A DNA stretch of 64,000 nucleotides from Lasioglossum baleicum. Lineage: Eukaryota; Arthropoda; Insecta; Hymenoptera; Halictidae. Shown here one piece after another: positions 26,424 to 39,040 of this stretch. Below the pieces are notes generated by a model. That model did no database searches and was not told the DNA's origin. It worked only from the letters and a program-made list of their open reading frames with translations. The stretch covers positions 15,377,579 through 15,441,578 of the forward strand of contig NC_134935.1 in the NCBI RefSeq assembly GCF_051020765.1, given 5' to 3'. The translations under genes and the position numbers were made by a program. Within the stretch, counting starts at the first letter, position 1; each line of letters begins with the position of its first letter.

Positions 26424-26635
26424 TGTTGGAATATGGCTGTGTAAAGAACCACACTCTCGATTAAATATGAAATAGAATTTATTCTATGTAAAATATATCT
26501 CTGAAGGCACGTTGTGAGGCACGAGTGAGTATCGCTCTAGAAAAAACAGATGACGATCTAAAGAACAAGTAAGAGTTGAGTCGATTTGTTTCTTAAATAA
26601 ATTCGAACAAATTCATCTGTACTCTTGCAACAACA
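26424..26635 (-). mobile_element. Weak candidate solo LTR (TGTTG...CAACA)
   Basis: The 212-bp segment starts TGTTGGAATA and ends GCAACAACA, the TG..CA form with an inverted 5-mer, and on the minus strand holds AATAAA. No 5-bp target duplication was found and no internal retroelement sequence lies nearby, so this may be coincidence. Confidence 0.25.
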
Positions 26636-27269
26636 TCAACCCCTTCCTATACCTTATTTATTTATTTCACTGTATGATAAATTGTTGCGCTTTCACACAT
26701 ACTACCTCTCCCCTTATCATTTCTGTCCCATTTGTCTGGCTATAGGTCTTCCTACTTCACTTACACCGGAAATTTAATACTACCAATCTTCCCCTATAAT
26801 TGACAAAACGTAATAATCATTTTCTTCCATTCCTCTTTTTCCATCATTCTTTGTCTCCGTCTCTGTTTCCCTACCTACAGGACGACCATAATCAATTTAA
26901 TGAACTGGAGACTCACGTTACCGTAGATAACCCCCCTCGACTCCTTCTTGATACAGTTTCCAGTTCCCGGATCTGTACGGTGGTAAGAAAACAATTTGAG
27001 GAAGAAAGATTAGTGTTGCGGATGAACGATACGAGCAAATGCCTGGCGGCGGCCCCGGACGGCGTTGCAGATTGTTGGGAAAAATGGTGTTGACAGTGTT
27101 TGATGAAGGGGTGATCGCTGAAAGAATTATTTACTGTCATCTTTAGGGAGGGTCTTCAATACTTCAGACACAGAATATTCAATTTATGGAAAGTGGGAAA
27201 TCAGCAATTTTTAACTAACACAATACTTAATGTGTGGGAAGTATCTGCAATATTTAGTTTGTGGAATTT

Positions 27270-27560
27270 TGCTGCATATTATTAGGTGTGCAAATAAGTT
27301 CTTTCCCCTTTTTTCCAAATTCAACATTTTATTACATTTTCTGTACGTAAAATCTAATAAATAGACTGTGAAAAACTGGGAATAAAGAAATATAAGTACT
27401 GTAAAATTGTTATTATTTCAAATAAATCAATATTATTTGTATTTTAAAATAACAGTTTTTAAAAATGATTTCAAATACTATTTCTTATTTTCTTTTGAAA
27501 TAAATTCTTCCTAGGTCTGATACGTATATGATATTATGTCTTATGAATTTGTATTTCAGT
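27270..27560. other. AT-rich stretch starting with a mariner-like phrase
   Basis: TTAGGTGTGCAAATAAGTTC at 27284 resembles termini of mariner elements (TTAGGTTGGC-type). No opposite terminus or transposase sequence is seen. The remainder is AT-rich and unassigned. Confidence 0.25.
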
Positions 27561-27589
27561 CTGCGAGGAGATAGAAATTCCTCATTGAT

Positions 27590-29860
27590 AGACTGTGCTT
27601 CCACGTGGAAACTGTCCGTTTCCTAAGCAGCTTTATAAAATTCTAACTGACAGGAAAATTAATTTAACATCATCTCAATTCAGCTTAAAAAGATCCGGAG
27701 ACGGACGACACAGGAAAGCGGGAATGTTCTCCGGCCGATCGATCCGCGGAGGTGAGCATCGGATCAACCGCGAAGGGATCGATCGATGAAAAAAAGGCGG
27801 CGTCGGAAGCAGCGGCGAAAATGCCTTCAATCATGCCTCGAAAATAAACTTTGTCGCTGTCGGGTCTCGGGGGACGCACAGGAGCGCGCGAAATCAATTG
27901 CGCGGAGGTTAAAGCGGGGGTGGCGCGCAAAAAGGGTCGCACACAAACAGAAACACACGCACACACTCACAAAGAGAAACTTGCGCTCCGGTGCGGACCA
28001 TCCAGCTTTTTGCTCTTCAGCGGCGCTATTCAGTTCACTCGTGACGAGGAGAGACGCGAACTTCCGGCTTTCAGTGGAAAGTGCGCTCTTCCGCGACGAG
28101 AACGACTTTGACGAAGACTCAACGATCTTGACCCGTCGCGGCGACGTTGCACGCGCGTCGAACCGTCGCGTCGACGCCCCCGAGGGACCGGAAAAATTCG
28201 GGGGCGAAAACTTCTTGGAGACTTCGTCGTCCCAACGACAATGAAGCTCTGATAGTTATTCTAGGGGTTGGTTTCGGCTTGCGATCGATCGATCCTTCTC
28301 AGCGATCCGACGTTTCTACTAATAATCTAGCGGGGGAAATAGGGGTAATTATTTAGAATAGGGCGACTTCGATTTTGATGACCTTGAAATATGTTCTCAT
28401 TCGATCTTGACTTATTCGCAAAAAAATGTTAGGATGATATATCTGTGGTTGCAAGGAAAAACCCGGCATGTGACAATTTCAAAAAATTAGAATTTATATC
28501 ATGCATGAATCGAGCTTTATAGTATACGATTTATGTCCTATACAAAAAAAATAATGCAATTTAACCGATGTCCTACATCAAAGCAGAGTTGTGCAGAATT
28601 ACAATTAAATTACTCCAGGAATTAAAATTACGAGGGAATTGAATTACATTGTAATTCAATCATATTGTAATTTATAATTCAGATCTTCATTCACTTAAAT
28701 TGCAATGGAGTACAATTATTATATAAAATACGTTGTAATTAAATTACAATGTAATTCGTAATTGCAATTGGAGTACAATTATATAATACTTCGTAATTTA
28801 ATTACATAAAATAGCGTTACGTATTATGAACGAGGACGCACATACACTAAACAAGTATATGAAAGAATTTGGAGAGCTATACATTTTAATTACGTTGTAT
28901 TTCAATCACACATCTGATTAAAATACTTAGTAATCGAATTAATTGAAAGGTGGATAGGACTCCACCCCTCTGAATGACCGGAACACTACACTGACTGAGC
29001 TCCTTCGGTGCGAAATGGGTCAGTGGAGTGGGGATGAGTCGGAGTGGGAACGCGTAGTGGAGTAGGGAGCGTTGGCGCGCGGAGTGGGGATGGCTGAACG
29101 CGATGACGTACTACCGAGCGTCGCGCGACGAGGTGCGACGGTTAATATTAAAATTTTTTTCTCCTGAACGCACAGTTTCTTTCTTAGATTTCTTTTTTAA
29201 TATTGCATTGTCATCCAGTCCTGAGCTATGTTTAAAGTTTCAAGTCTCTAGCCCATCGGGAAGTGGTTGAAAATTCGATCACAAGATTTTACGCATACAA
29301 CAACAACGACAACTCGGCAAGGTAATATAAGCGTGGTAAATAGGACAAAATTTCGCGGAAATTCCGTCGTCCGAGCGAAGCTCTGGCAGTCGGCCGTTTT
29401 TCTGGGGGATGGTTTCACCCTTCGAGCGATCGATCGATCTCTTTCCCAGCGACCCGACGAGCTGGTTTCGAACGGGCCGCGCAAAGTCACGGAAGTGTCG
29501 ACCGATCGGGACTGTCCTTGACACGGATCCGAGTCGAGCGTTAACATCGGTGCGGGTTAAAAAAAGCTGCTCGACGACTCTAACCCTCTAATGTAGCTGG
29601 CTGCCCGGTCTATACATAGAGCCAGCTCTGCTAGGTTTTCCTGTGCCTCGCTCTGCCTCGCTCTGGCTCGCTCTGCCTCGTTGCGCTCTCCTACCGCGCG
29701 GAACAATGGGCTCCTTTCTAGTACGCCTTGACAATCTTTTATCCGACCCTAGAACGGCACTGAGAGATCATCAACCGGCCCGAGAGGACTACCGACGTAC
29801 GCTCACGGCGTGATGAGAAACACCGGACACGCTCGCGAACCTATCCCACTGTCTCGAGCG
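27590..29860. other. CpG-rich islands separated by an AT palindrome-rich stretch
   Basis: Islands at 27590-28340 and 28960-29860 contain many CpG and chance basic ORFs without domains. Between them (28590-28950) repeated TAATTACAATG/CATTGTAATTA phrases on both strands make many small palindromes. A short array of the 10-mer CTCGCTCTGC lies at 29648-29685. Confidence 0.5.
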
Positions 29861-30359
29861 GTTTGTGAGACGAGGTGGGATGGAATTGTTGCGCTCATGT
29901 TTATAGCCCTCCGTTGTTCGTATGAACAACTCAGAGGTTGAATACTGGGAGAGATTGAGCGCTGGGAATGATTCTAAAATTGTGGTCAGTTTGATTTTAA
30001 TTGCAGTGACTTTTCCCAGAAATTGTGTATTGTGGGTGCACTTGTTTTGAATGTTTCAAATAGTTTTGTGTATGTATGTTATGTATTCAGGGGTACACAT
30101 AACGTAGACACTAGCCAGAAATTGTTTCGTGGGGGCCGCAAATTTTATGAATATATCACGTAAATCACATATTGTGGGTCCTCGCAATGTTTGTAGATTA
30201 AACTTTGTAGATACATGTGTCACGTAAATCACATATTGTTAAATATTGCGGGCCTCCCACTGTTTATAGATTAAATTTTGTAGATGTTCCCCACAAATTC
30301 GATAGCATGACTCTGTCTCATAAATTGACCACGTTGGACATTCCCCACAAACTGGCGAT

Positions 30360-31010
30360 GAATTGAAATGACGATGAAATAGTCACGTCGTAAACTAATT
30401 GTTCTAATTTTTAAAAAAAAAAAAAAGTCAAATCGTGTGGTCCAATAAAAAAGTTACCACCTTTTCGCGAGGAACAAAGGGAATTTGAATTTACTCGTTG
30501 AGCGGTGAACGAGTTCGCGTTTAATTTTGAACGAGAATTGGGATTGCGTAACTCACACGTGTATCGAACGTTTACTTTAATAAAATCACTTACTCACTTT
30601 TTACGATCACTCTTGATTCATTCTCCTACGAGAGTTGTCACAGTTTAACAAATACCGCGAAGGTACTTTTAAGAAAAGTTATCGAATTCACGCAGACTTG
30701 ATAATGAAGTGATCTACTCGATCGCTATTGAAAATGAGAATAAAAGAGAGATTACAATTCTCGATCGTTATTGAACTGAGAAACGGATGTGAACCGAAAG
30801 AGAGTGAGACTCATTCGGTTACCCTATTTATAGGTTGATCGGTTACAAAAAAAAAAACAGGCGATTTCCTGTTTTAGCGACCAGATCCTTCTGGAAGGTT
30901 CTAGATTCGTGATTAACCAATAATTAGGTCGATTAACTGGATGCATCTTGAACATCGATAGAAAAATGTTACTTATCTTGCATAGATTTAGGAAACAACG
31001 CTAGATTTCA
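30360..31010 (-). promoter_or_regulatory. Possible minus-strand TATA-box segment, LTR-like
   Basis: On the minus strand TATAAATAGGGTAACCGAAT (TATA box complement of 30825-30832) is followed about 22-30 bases later by AGTCTCACTCTC, similar in layout to core promoters of insect LTR retrotransposons. No LTR ends, target duplication or primer site could be assigned. It could equally be chance in unique DNA. Confidence 0.2.
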
Positions 31011-31510
31011 ATCATGTCCTTGGAATTCCTCTGATCTACAGTTTAGTGTCCATTCCGGTGTTCGGAAAGATAAATTCGGAGTCAGAACAGGAAGGTTTTC
31101 GTCGACGAATTTGGACGGACAGCCTAGACGGCGGTCGTCTGCCGGAAATTCGCCGGTGTCGAAGACGCGAATTAATCCGCTCGTCCGTGGTTAATTTCGA
31201 AGCCGTGGGCCAGCCGTATCTCGATTGAATTCCCGTGCCGAGGCGCTCGGGGAAGACTGTGGCCAGCGGAAATGGAACTTCCGGATTGTTTCCATCGCGG
31301 GCCACTCTCCCGACGTTCCGGAGTTTACGCGTTTTCGATCCGCTGCCGTGCCTTGTACGCTCGTCGCGCTCGGCATCTCGTTACGGCTTCTAATTACTGC
31401 CGACTCGAATTAGAATCAATATCAAACCTCCCATAGAACTTCCCTTGTTACTTGACTGCATTTATTTGACTATTTGATTTCTCTTTGCCTCTCTGCATTC
31501 AATATGTCTA

Positions 31511-32043
31511 CAGTAGCGGGAGAAGTTTAAGACCACTATCTTTCAGTAGATTATCGCATTTTATTAGAGATGCTAAACGTCTAATAGTTCTCAATTGCTC
31601 TTGAGTGTCGAAATTCAATAAAGTATCTTCTGACAGGATTCGATATATCAGATGTCGCAAAGGCGAAGATTAAATAATCCAAACTGCACCGCAGGAACAT
31701 TTAAACACGGTGGTGGTTGTGCAATGGTGTGGACATTCTCTCGAAACGGTCCAGAACCAATCCGAAACATTAATGGCATTATGGAAAGGTTTCAATATCT
31801 GGACATTATGAAGGAAACCATGATACCTTATGCACGTGAATATTTCAAAGAAATTATTGTTACTTATATTAACATTTTCATATTAACCTTTTTCATAAAT
31901 AAGTCGTAATGTCTGCAGCAAATATAGCATTGCAAGTAGATAGATTGTAAATGTTGAGAACAATTAGGAATTGTTCGACGTTTAGTATCTATAATAAAAT
32001 GCGATAATCTACTGAAAAGAAGTTAAACTTCTGTCCGCTACTG
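31511..32043. mobile_element. Deleted Tc1-type transposon with ~67-70-bp terminal inverted repeats
   Basis: Starts TA|CAGTAGCGGGAGAAGTTTAA and ends TTAAACTTCTGTCCGCTACTG|TA. The inverted termini (31511-31581 and 31977-32043) share CAGTAGATTATCGCATTTTA and AAACGTC. Both ends are flanked by TA. The 533-bp body is far shorter than an autonomous Tc1 element (about 1.6 kb) and keeps only a transposase fragment, so it is an internally deleted copy. Confidence 0.93.
31661..31840 (+). pseudogene. Tc1 transposase fragment (C-terminal half)
   Basis: The open frame contains FKHGGGCAMVWTFSRNGPEP then NGIMERFQYLDIMKETMIPY. This matches the Tc1 transposase phrase VKHGGGSVMVWG.FS..G.GPL followed by GIMDxxxYLDIL..TMLPYA, which lies between the second and third catalytic acidic residues. 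Only about 60 residues are left of some 340. The N-terminal DNA-binding region and the DDE catalytic residues around this part are missing, so no active enzyme is made. The reading frame runs on into unrelated AT-rich sequence to a stop at 31909. Confidence 0.9.
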
Positions 32044-32377
32044 TACATCAGGGTTAGGCATTATCAGAATAAATTATTTGAAAAATAATATTACGTTATT
32101 TCGCTACATAAAATAATTGTATGTTACTTTATTCGACTTGGCAGTTAATTTAACTCAAATTATTCAATTATTTGCACTCTAAATAAAATTCATATTATTT
32201 GGTATTTCATCTTTCATTTGAACAATAATTCGTATTCGCCATTATTCTATTTATTTCGTGTGTTAAAGCACAATGTTACAAGCGAGTGCAGCTGAACTTT
32301 AACAATCAATTTAGTTACTTCGATAAGCTCTTGTCGAGGTGAAATTATTTATTATTTTATTTGAACAATGTAATCGT

Positions 32378-32900
32378 CCACTCTTATTTATTATAAACGC
32401 ATGAAATCCGCAGTATGTTCATTGTATTCGGCTTATATTGCTGAGTTTTATCTGTAGTCCACGTTTTCATGACTACACACACACACACAGCCCGTCCGAT
32501 TATACTAAAATTATACTGCGTGTTATTTCAGGTATTTTAGTTTGTCTTTTCCCACGAGCTGTCCTATTCATTTCGCCGCGCCAGAAAATTTTAGCTCTCC
32601 ATGCCGTGTTCTCTCTTATTATCTCTATTGTGCGTGTCTGGTTACAGGTCTCCTTATTCTACTTGCGCGAGCAATTTTATTCCGCATGTATGATTCCGCT
32701 CCTGTTCCACTTGTTTGACTTTGGGCCCGAAATGTATTCATTCTAAATCGCCGAAGCTTATCCTTGATCTACTTGTCTGTCGACAGACCATCCTCATTCT
32801 ACTGCAGCACTCTAAGCTGAAGCCTTTTCTTCACTGGCTTATTTATTAATTTTACTGCATGAGGAAGTCCTACTATCCATATTCCTCTTTTCTAAATATC
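32378..32900. repeat. Copy of the dispersed composite repeat
   Basis: Contains, in order on the + strand, the core-like ACGCATGAAATCCGCAGTAT (32398), a CA microsatellite (32475-32488), GGTCTCCTTATTCTACTTGC with GCAATTTTATTCC (32647-32683), and CTACTTGTCTGTCGACAGAC followed by TTCTACTGCAGCACTCTAAG (32770-32813). The order matches the 23.2-23.6-kb copies, so the motifs probably belong to one long, decayed element. Confidence 0.65.
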
Positions 32901-34180
32901 ACTCTTCTCTGATCATAGTTATCTGGACACCCTATCTTTTCTTCTAACCAAAAGCCACCGTACAGAAGAAAGAAATGAAGTTCAGAGCATCCCTCAGTGC
33001 CATAAATAATTTTCTACGATCCCGCAGCCGAGTGAAACGTTTCCTGGTCGGCGAGACGATATATCAGACGAAATTATCCCGACACTCTCGTCTGAGAAAC
33101 GCCGCCGGAGAATTTCGATTAGAGGCTCGAGGAGCATCCCGGCCGCCATTAAGGGTCGGGTCGAGGGTTAGAGGGTTAGAAGGAGGCCGGGTAGTGTATC
33201 CGTGCTCTCGAAATCCGCAAGTTCGCCGTTAAGTAAAGCTTCGCGTGATTTCAATCGGACCGAACAATCGCGCCGGTGGGTCGCGTTATATATACCAAAT
33301 CGACATCAACCACCGCGTCCTCCAACCCCTTCCTTCGAACCCCCTCACACCCATTCTAGTTACATCTATATTTCCGAGCATGACGCAAGCTGCACGCGCT
33401 GGCCAGATTGCTTTCGATCGGCGACGCCCGAAATTCGTCGTCGCTTCTGTACCACTCTGTGAAGGGTTGTTCGTTAGGGGATGCTAGGACGCGCCACGGG
33501 GAATGTTGCAGCGGCTGATAATTCGCTGTTCCGGAAACTGGAAATTAGACCTGCGGCCAGTCTGGACAACGCTGTTGTACTCGGTTGTTACTCTAGCGAA
33601 GGGATTGTTCGTCGTCCTCGAGACACCGAGGGGTGGATTTCACCCCCGTTTCGTGGCAGGATGCACCGGCGGTGGGATTCGTAGGTCTCCCGAGCGACGA
33701 ATCATTCGGTTTTAATAAAGTAAATGTGTATCGATTCGCGCCGAATGTTCGGCAGAGATAAATAGGGGGTTGGCTTTAAGGGTGGAATGTAATTTGATTA
33801 CGCGTCGCGTGATATCCGAGTGCGACTGTCGATTCGCGATTGTTGCTCACGTCTTGTTGTAATTTGGCCGATTTGTGTTTCCGGATCGCTTTTGAAATGA
33901 GGGTGGAAATTTGTTGAGGGTGTACTGGCAATATAGGGGTGGTTTGTTCGAATGTTTGCTTCCGAAATTCTGGTAATCTTTTCAATGGTGGAATTAATAT
34001 TTTAACTACTGGCTATGTTTTCGAAGATTTATTATTAGACTGCTGATCTTTATGCGAAATAAGAAATGTATACATCAATTGCAAAATACAGGGGCCACCT
34101 ACGAAATTTTTTCTTCTTCTAATTATCTTGTACAGTTGAAGTTGATATACTGATGCCCTACCATCTTTTTAATATGATCA

Positions 34181-34245
34181 CTGCTTTAAATTGTACGTAC
34201 TTATTTTTGTCATAAATGCATAAAATCCGCAGTCTATTTATTATA
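34181..34245 (+). repeat. Best copy of the dispersed GCATAAAATCCGCAGTCTA element
   Basis: Reads CACTGCTTTAAATTGTACGT then ACTTATTTTTGTCATAAAT and GCATAAAATCCGCAGTCTA. Other copies: 37140-37202 and 25019-25073 on the same strand, 43976-44012 on the same strand, and 19300-19358, 43643-43695 and about 21395-21425 reversed. Core-only relics lie at 23398-23420, 32395-32414 and 62781-62812. Confidence 0.85.
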
Positions 34246-34399
34246 GTAACATTGTGTCAAAATATCAGACACAAAACAAAAATATAAATCCTATACTTTC
34301 TTTAAGAGTAGTTTGTAATGTTATTTACGTTCAGCATTGGAAAATTTGATAAATAGCTGAAATAGACAATTAAAATGGTATAACTTGTTGGTATGTCTA

Positions 34400-34800
34400 G
34401 GTGATTGTCGTTGGTAATGACATGGTGAACAGTCAGACAAGTGGAATTGGTGAGTGAGTGATCAAGCACGTGGAATATGCATGATGAATGGTCAAGCAAG
34501 TGGAATAGAGGCTGTCTATGGTTACACAAGCAGACTGGAGTTGATGTATGTATACCGACACAGGTAGAATGGAATTGATCTATGTTTGGACAAGTGGAAC
34601 AAGCTACATTGAAACAGGTAGAATAGGAGTGATGAAGCAAGTGGATTAAGATAGCTCGCAGTCAGACAGCTGGAATCGGTTTGGTCTATGATACTGTAAG
34701 TGGGATAGTGTTATTTCGTGTTTCATGCAAGTTGTATTAGTGTTGATCTTCAGACAGACAGGTACAATAGGGACTGTGAAATGAATTTACTCAGGCCAGT
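34400..34800. repeat. Degenerate short repeats with CAGACAAGTGGAAT phrases
   Basis: The phrases AGTCAGACAAGTGGAATTGG, CAAGCAAGTGGAATAG and GGACAAGTGGAACAAG recur at irregular 30-60-bp spacing. They are reverse complements of the ATTCCACTTGTCTGAC phrase in the composite repeat, so this may be an inverted, partly amplified copy. Confidence 0.55.
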
Positions 34801-35439
34801 AGAATATAAATGCCCCTGAACTCCAGACGTTCATGGAATTTGTAGTGGAATAGAATAAAATCTTATTAACAGTCGTAGCAGTCTTCATAGATCTGAAATA
34901 TGTCAATTAATGCAGATTAAAATCATACGAAATTCTGTCAAATTTTATATTCCAGCATTTATCGAAAATTTTTAGAAGCCATAGTTACATGAAGACAAAA
35001 TGGTGAACAACTGCTTGCAATAAAATATGGATAAATTTTGAAAAAATTGATCGTACAACGCAAAAGCAGTACAAGTTGAACAAAATAGAAAAAGAAGTAT
35101 TTCATTTCGCATAAAGACAAAAGTTCAGAGATGTAAATTGGCTGTGCACCACTTTTGCATCAGACCAAGCACATTTGGGGATCCGGAGGTAATCAGAGGG
35201 GTGGTAAAAAAGGCAGCGAGGATAAATTTATGATAATAGCGGCGGCGTTGTCCTCAAGGCCGCGTAACGCGTCGATTAAGCAGCCACTCGTCGCGCTGTG
35301 GTTCCGCGCGAGTAAATCTCCGACTCGAGAGATCACTCGAGGTGCTTTATTTCCCATGGAGCGCGTTCGTGACGCTAACAGCCCTGCCGCAAGGGGAAAA
35401 CTTCGTTCAAGGGGAACAATCTCTCCTTCTCTCTCTCTC

Positions 35440-35720
35440 TCTCTGCATCTCTCTCCTTGTACTGAACACGCCCGTTCCGATTCTCGCGTTAGAAAATAAA
35501 TTCTATTATGAATTGAAGTGATCGGCCGACGGGATAAGCCGCGCCAATGATATTATAAGCGGCCGTATTATATTGCGATCGTTATCGGCCGCGACACGCG
35601 ATCTCTCGCGCCGGTTTTTCCCCTTTTTTTATTTTCCGCGCGCTGTTTCGTTTTTATTAGCTACAATCTTCGACCCCTCTCTCTCTCTTTCTTTCTCTCT
35701 CTTTCTTTCCCTCGTTCTTT
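35440..35720. repeat. CT-rich microsatellite tracts
   Basis: CTCTCTCTCTCTCT at 35426-35450 and CTCTCTCTCTTTCTTTC at about 35678-35710, within an island of balanced composition (35150-35860) that has chance Arg/Ser-rich ORFs and no recognised gene. Confidence 0.8.
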
Positions 35721-35909
35721 CTCTGCCGCGGTTTCTTCGCTCGTGCTGCACCCGCGATGCAGTTTGCAGTTTGCCGAGCGTGATACGCTTTACAGAAATC
35801 AGACGGATGACGAATGACTGCGCACCCTCCGCTGTGGAAAATACTCCACCACCTTTGGATTGTTCGCTGCAATATTGACTATGCTGCGAACCTGCGGCAC
35901 CGGAAATAC

Positions 35910-36660
35910 ACTCTGACAGTGAGAGGGTTGATATTTCTTTTTTCTCCTGAAAGCTATTTTGCTAATTGTTATTCAAATCTATTTTTACCACTGAATTCAT
36001 TCTTATTCCCCTTCATTTATTTACAAGTGATGAACTCTCTTAAGTTACTCTAGTTTTTTTGTCTGACCACACAACAGCCTGTTCTACTGCCGAACTACTT
36101 TCCACTCTGTCTTTATCTCACTTATTTACTTGTCTATTAGAAAATATTCTCGTCAATCATCATATACTCGGACAGTGAGAGGGTGATTTCTTCTTTCTCC
36201 TGTGTGAAAGCTGTTTTACTAATTATTATTCAAATCTATTTTTACACTGAATTCATGTTTGTTTCCCTTCATTTATTTACAAGTGATAAACTCTCTTAAT
36301 TTTAGTCTAGTTTTCTTGTCTGACCACACAACAGCCTGTTCTACTGCCTGACTATTTTCTACTCTGTCTTTATCTCACTTATTTACTTGTCTATTAGAAA
36401 ATATTCTCGTCAATCATCATATACTCTGACAGTGTAAGAGTTCCTTCGTTTTCCTAAAAAAGCTGTTTTGCTAATTATTATTCAAATATATTTTTACCAC
36501 AGACCCATTTTTGTACCCGTTCACTTATTTACAAGTGATGAACCGTCGTATTTTACTTAGGTGATGTTCAGAGCTTTCTTGTCTGACCACACGTCAGCCT
36601 GTTCTACTGACTACTTTCTACTCTGTCTTTATCACTTATTCACTTGCCTATTAGACGATC
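35910..36660. repeat. Tandem repeat, 256-257-bp unit, 3 copies
   Basis: GACAGTGAGAGGG starts copies at 35915 and 36171, and a variant starts at 36428. Each carries GCTAATTATTATTCAAATC, TTCATTTATTTACAAGTGAT, TTGTCTGACCACACAACAGC and CTGTTCTACTG. The latter two phrases show that the unit derives from the dispersed composite repeat. Confidence 0.93.
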
Positions 36661-37799
36661 ATCATATAGTTTCAAATTGTACAGAATGTATCCAGTAACT
36701 GGGCCGAATTATAAGTATAGCTTTATCGTAAAAATAGAACAAAACTATACAGGAAAGTTTTGCATGGTTTAACATGCATCCTCATCCTGCAATGTGACTT
36801 TTCACAGTAATCCATCCGTAGTTGCATAATTCAAATCTGCATTTAAAGAAAAAGCTATTTCGAAAAATATTAGACTATTCAAGATTGCACCCTAATACTT
36901 TTTGATATAGAATAACACGATGGTTCATGCGAACACAACTAATTAATTAGTAGTAAAAATTGTTCCATCTAATAAAACATTGATAAACAATACAAAACCT
37001 TTCTCTGAAATTCTAGTCTATCTACAATAACAATTGAGTTATAACTCAACAAACTGGAGAGAAATCGAAATTTAATTTTTTAATGGAATTTATATATAAT
37101 GGGTTGAAAACTATAGAACAGTATTTATAAATTCCTCTATTGTGTTTACTCTTTCAAATTACACCTACTTATTTGTCATAAATGCATACAATCTGCTGTC
37201 TAAGGATAAAACGACGGAAATATTGAAGATCATTGTTATACAAGTAAAAATAACAGAATGCACCGTTTTTTTTTTAAAAATAAAAACAGCTCGAGTTTAT
37301 ACACAAGGTATTTCCAAGTTTGTCGACGCCGCCGTGGGTCATAACTCAGGTGGAATTGATTCTCGGAAATTCCCAGGGAAGTTGAAATTGAATTCTGCCA
37401 TTTACTTAACCGGGGTTTGTTGCGTGATCACGAGTATGCGAAAGGGTCTCGCGACATTTCGCTTGCCGATTCTCCGTGACCCCTCTCTTTTCCCTTCTTC
37501 CCCTCTTCCCCCTGCTCCCTTCTTTTGCCGCCTTATCGTGTCGGGACTCGGTTTAAAGCGCGCACGAGCGAACGGTTACGGATAAACGGCAATTACTCGC
37601 GGGTAAACCCGGTCGAATCGCAATTATCAGTGTTTACCGAAATAGCTGGTTGCCGGGAACTTACGGGGGCACGGTTCTCGCTCGATAAACAATGGAATTT
37701 ATTAGGTTACAGAGCGTGCGTCCGTTACCATCTTCGACAATGGCGCGTGAAGAATGGACTCCCCTAAAATCAACCACGGCGAAACACTAACAACATTGA

Positions 37800-39040
37800 A
37801 TTCGACAGTGTATTCTGATGAAATCTGACTAAATCTCTCAGTTTACCATACATGTGAATCTATTTCTCTATCTTTTAAATGGATTTTCAAAAATGAAATA
37901 GTCCGTTCAAAATTTTTATTTGCTCATCCCTCTGTTCCTTATATTTTTTAATGAATTATGATTTCTTATTTAATAATGTTTCATGATTAAGTATTTTATG
38001 ATTATGTATTTATTATTATACATATGTAATAATGATTATGATAATGTTAATGATTTAATAATATGAAGAAAAATTATAGTTTTTGTAGTCCTGATAATAT
38101 CAGATGAAAAATAATATGAATTCCTGCAGATTTTCGTTGGATTTTATATTTTATTTTGTTACATTATAATAATAGAATTATTATAATCATGTATAATAAT
38201 AAAAAACTGTACAATGTCTGCTAGCACTATTATAATAAATTCACATCCATTAATCGTACCTTCAGAATATCATAAAAATTCAAAAACCAGTTTCCTCAAT
38301 GTTTTTCGATAAAATATCGGTCCGCGAAACTATCTCACTCATTTGCAATTTATGATACGTCCTCATCAACGAGCCCCGCCAATCCCAAATGAAAAATCCT
38401 CGCAAATAGAAAAGCAATCTCGATTCGAACTGTACATCTCCATGGATGTCTCCGTTTCATTATAAGCTGCGTCATATCAGCGCATCGATTTTAAGGGGGT
38501 CTTCTGGTCCAGAGCGTCATTTTAGAAGTCTCGTATAAACATTTTTGTAAGGAAATCGGACGGGTGTTTTGTATTGTGAGTTTTGAATACATATTCTCTT
38601 GAATTTGAAGGTCTAAAAGTCAACAATTTTTTTCAGTGCATCGAATTTTTCTCATCACGAGAATAAAATATGCAGCAGGGACCATAGTCAAAGCTATACC
38701 GTTCTTTAATAAAATTGCGATAACATTTTTTATTATGAAACTGATTTTATTTATTAATATTTTCGATATATTTCACGCGCGAAAGAATAATTTCCAACCC
38801 AATGAAAGCCAGTAATTGGGCTTTATCAATACCACGATATACATAGAAACTTCATCCAACTTAGAATTGAAAATATGATGTAAAAAAAATCAGTTTCATA
38901 ATGAAAAAACTTTACCATCCTTTTTTTAAGAGAACGGTGGACTAGAATACGATGCAATCAAAAAATCATTGATGACCTTATGACCTTGTAATTCAATTTT
39001 CAAGGTCACAGTTTTCTTTTTACATTAATTTCCACCAAAG
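37800..39040. other. AT-rich stretch ahead of exon B, with one inverted pair
   Basis: TTATTATGAAACTGATTTT (about 38733) pairs with AAAAATCAGTTTCATAATG (about 38885) around a ~130-bp loop. Weak outer similarity (TTCTGGTCCA at about 38501 and the complement of TGGACTAGAA near 38938) hints at a decayed ~440-bp element, but no target duplication is visible. 37900-38250 is AT-rich with TAATAATG runs. Confidence 0.4.

Noticed and set aside
27786..28244. 152-codon ORF beginning with a Lys/Arg run
   Set aside because: CpG-rich island with low stop density; no domain.
37142..37585. 147-codon ORF
   Set aside because: It starts inside a copy of the dispersed core element and crosses into an unrelated island; no similarity recognised.
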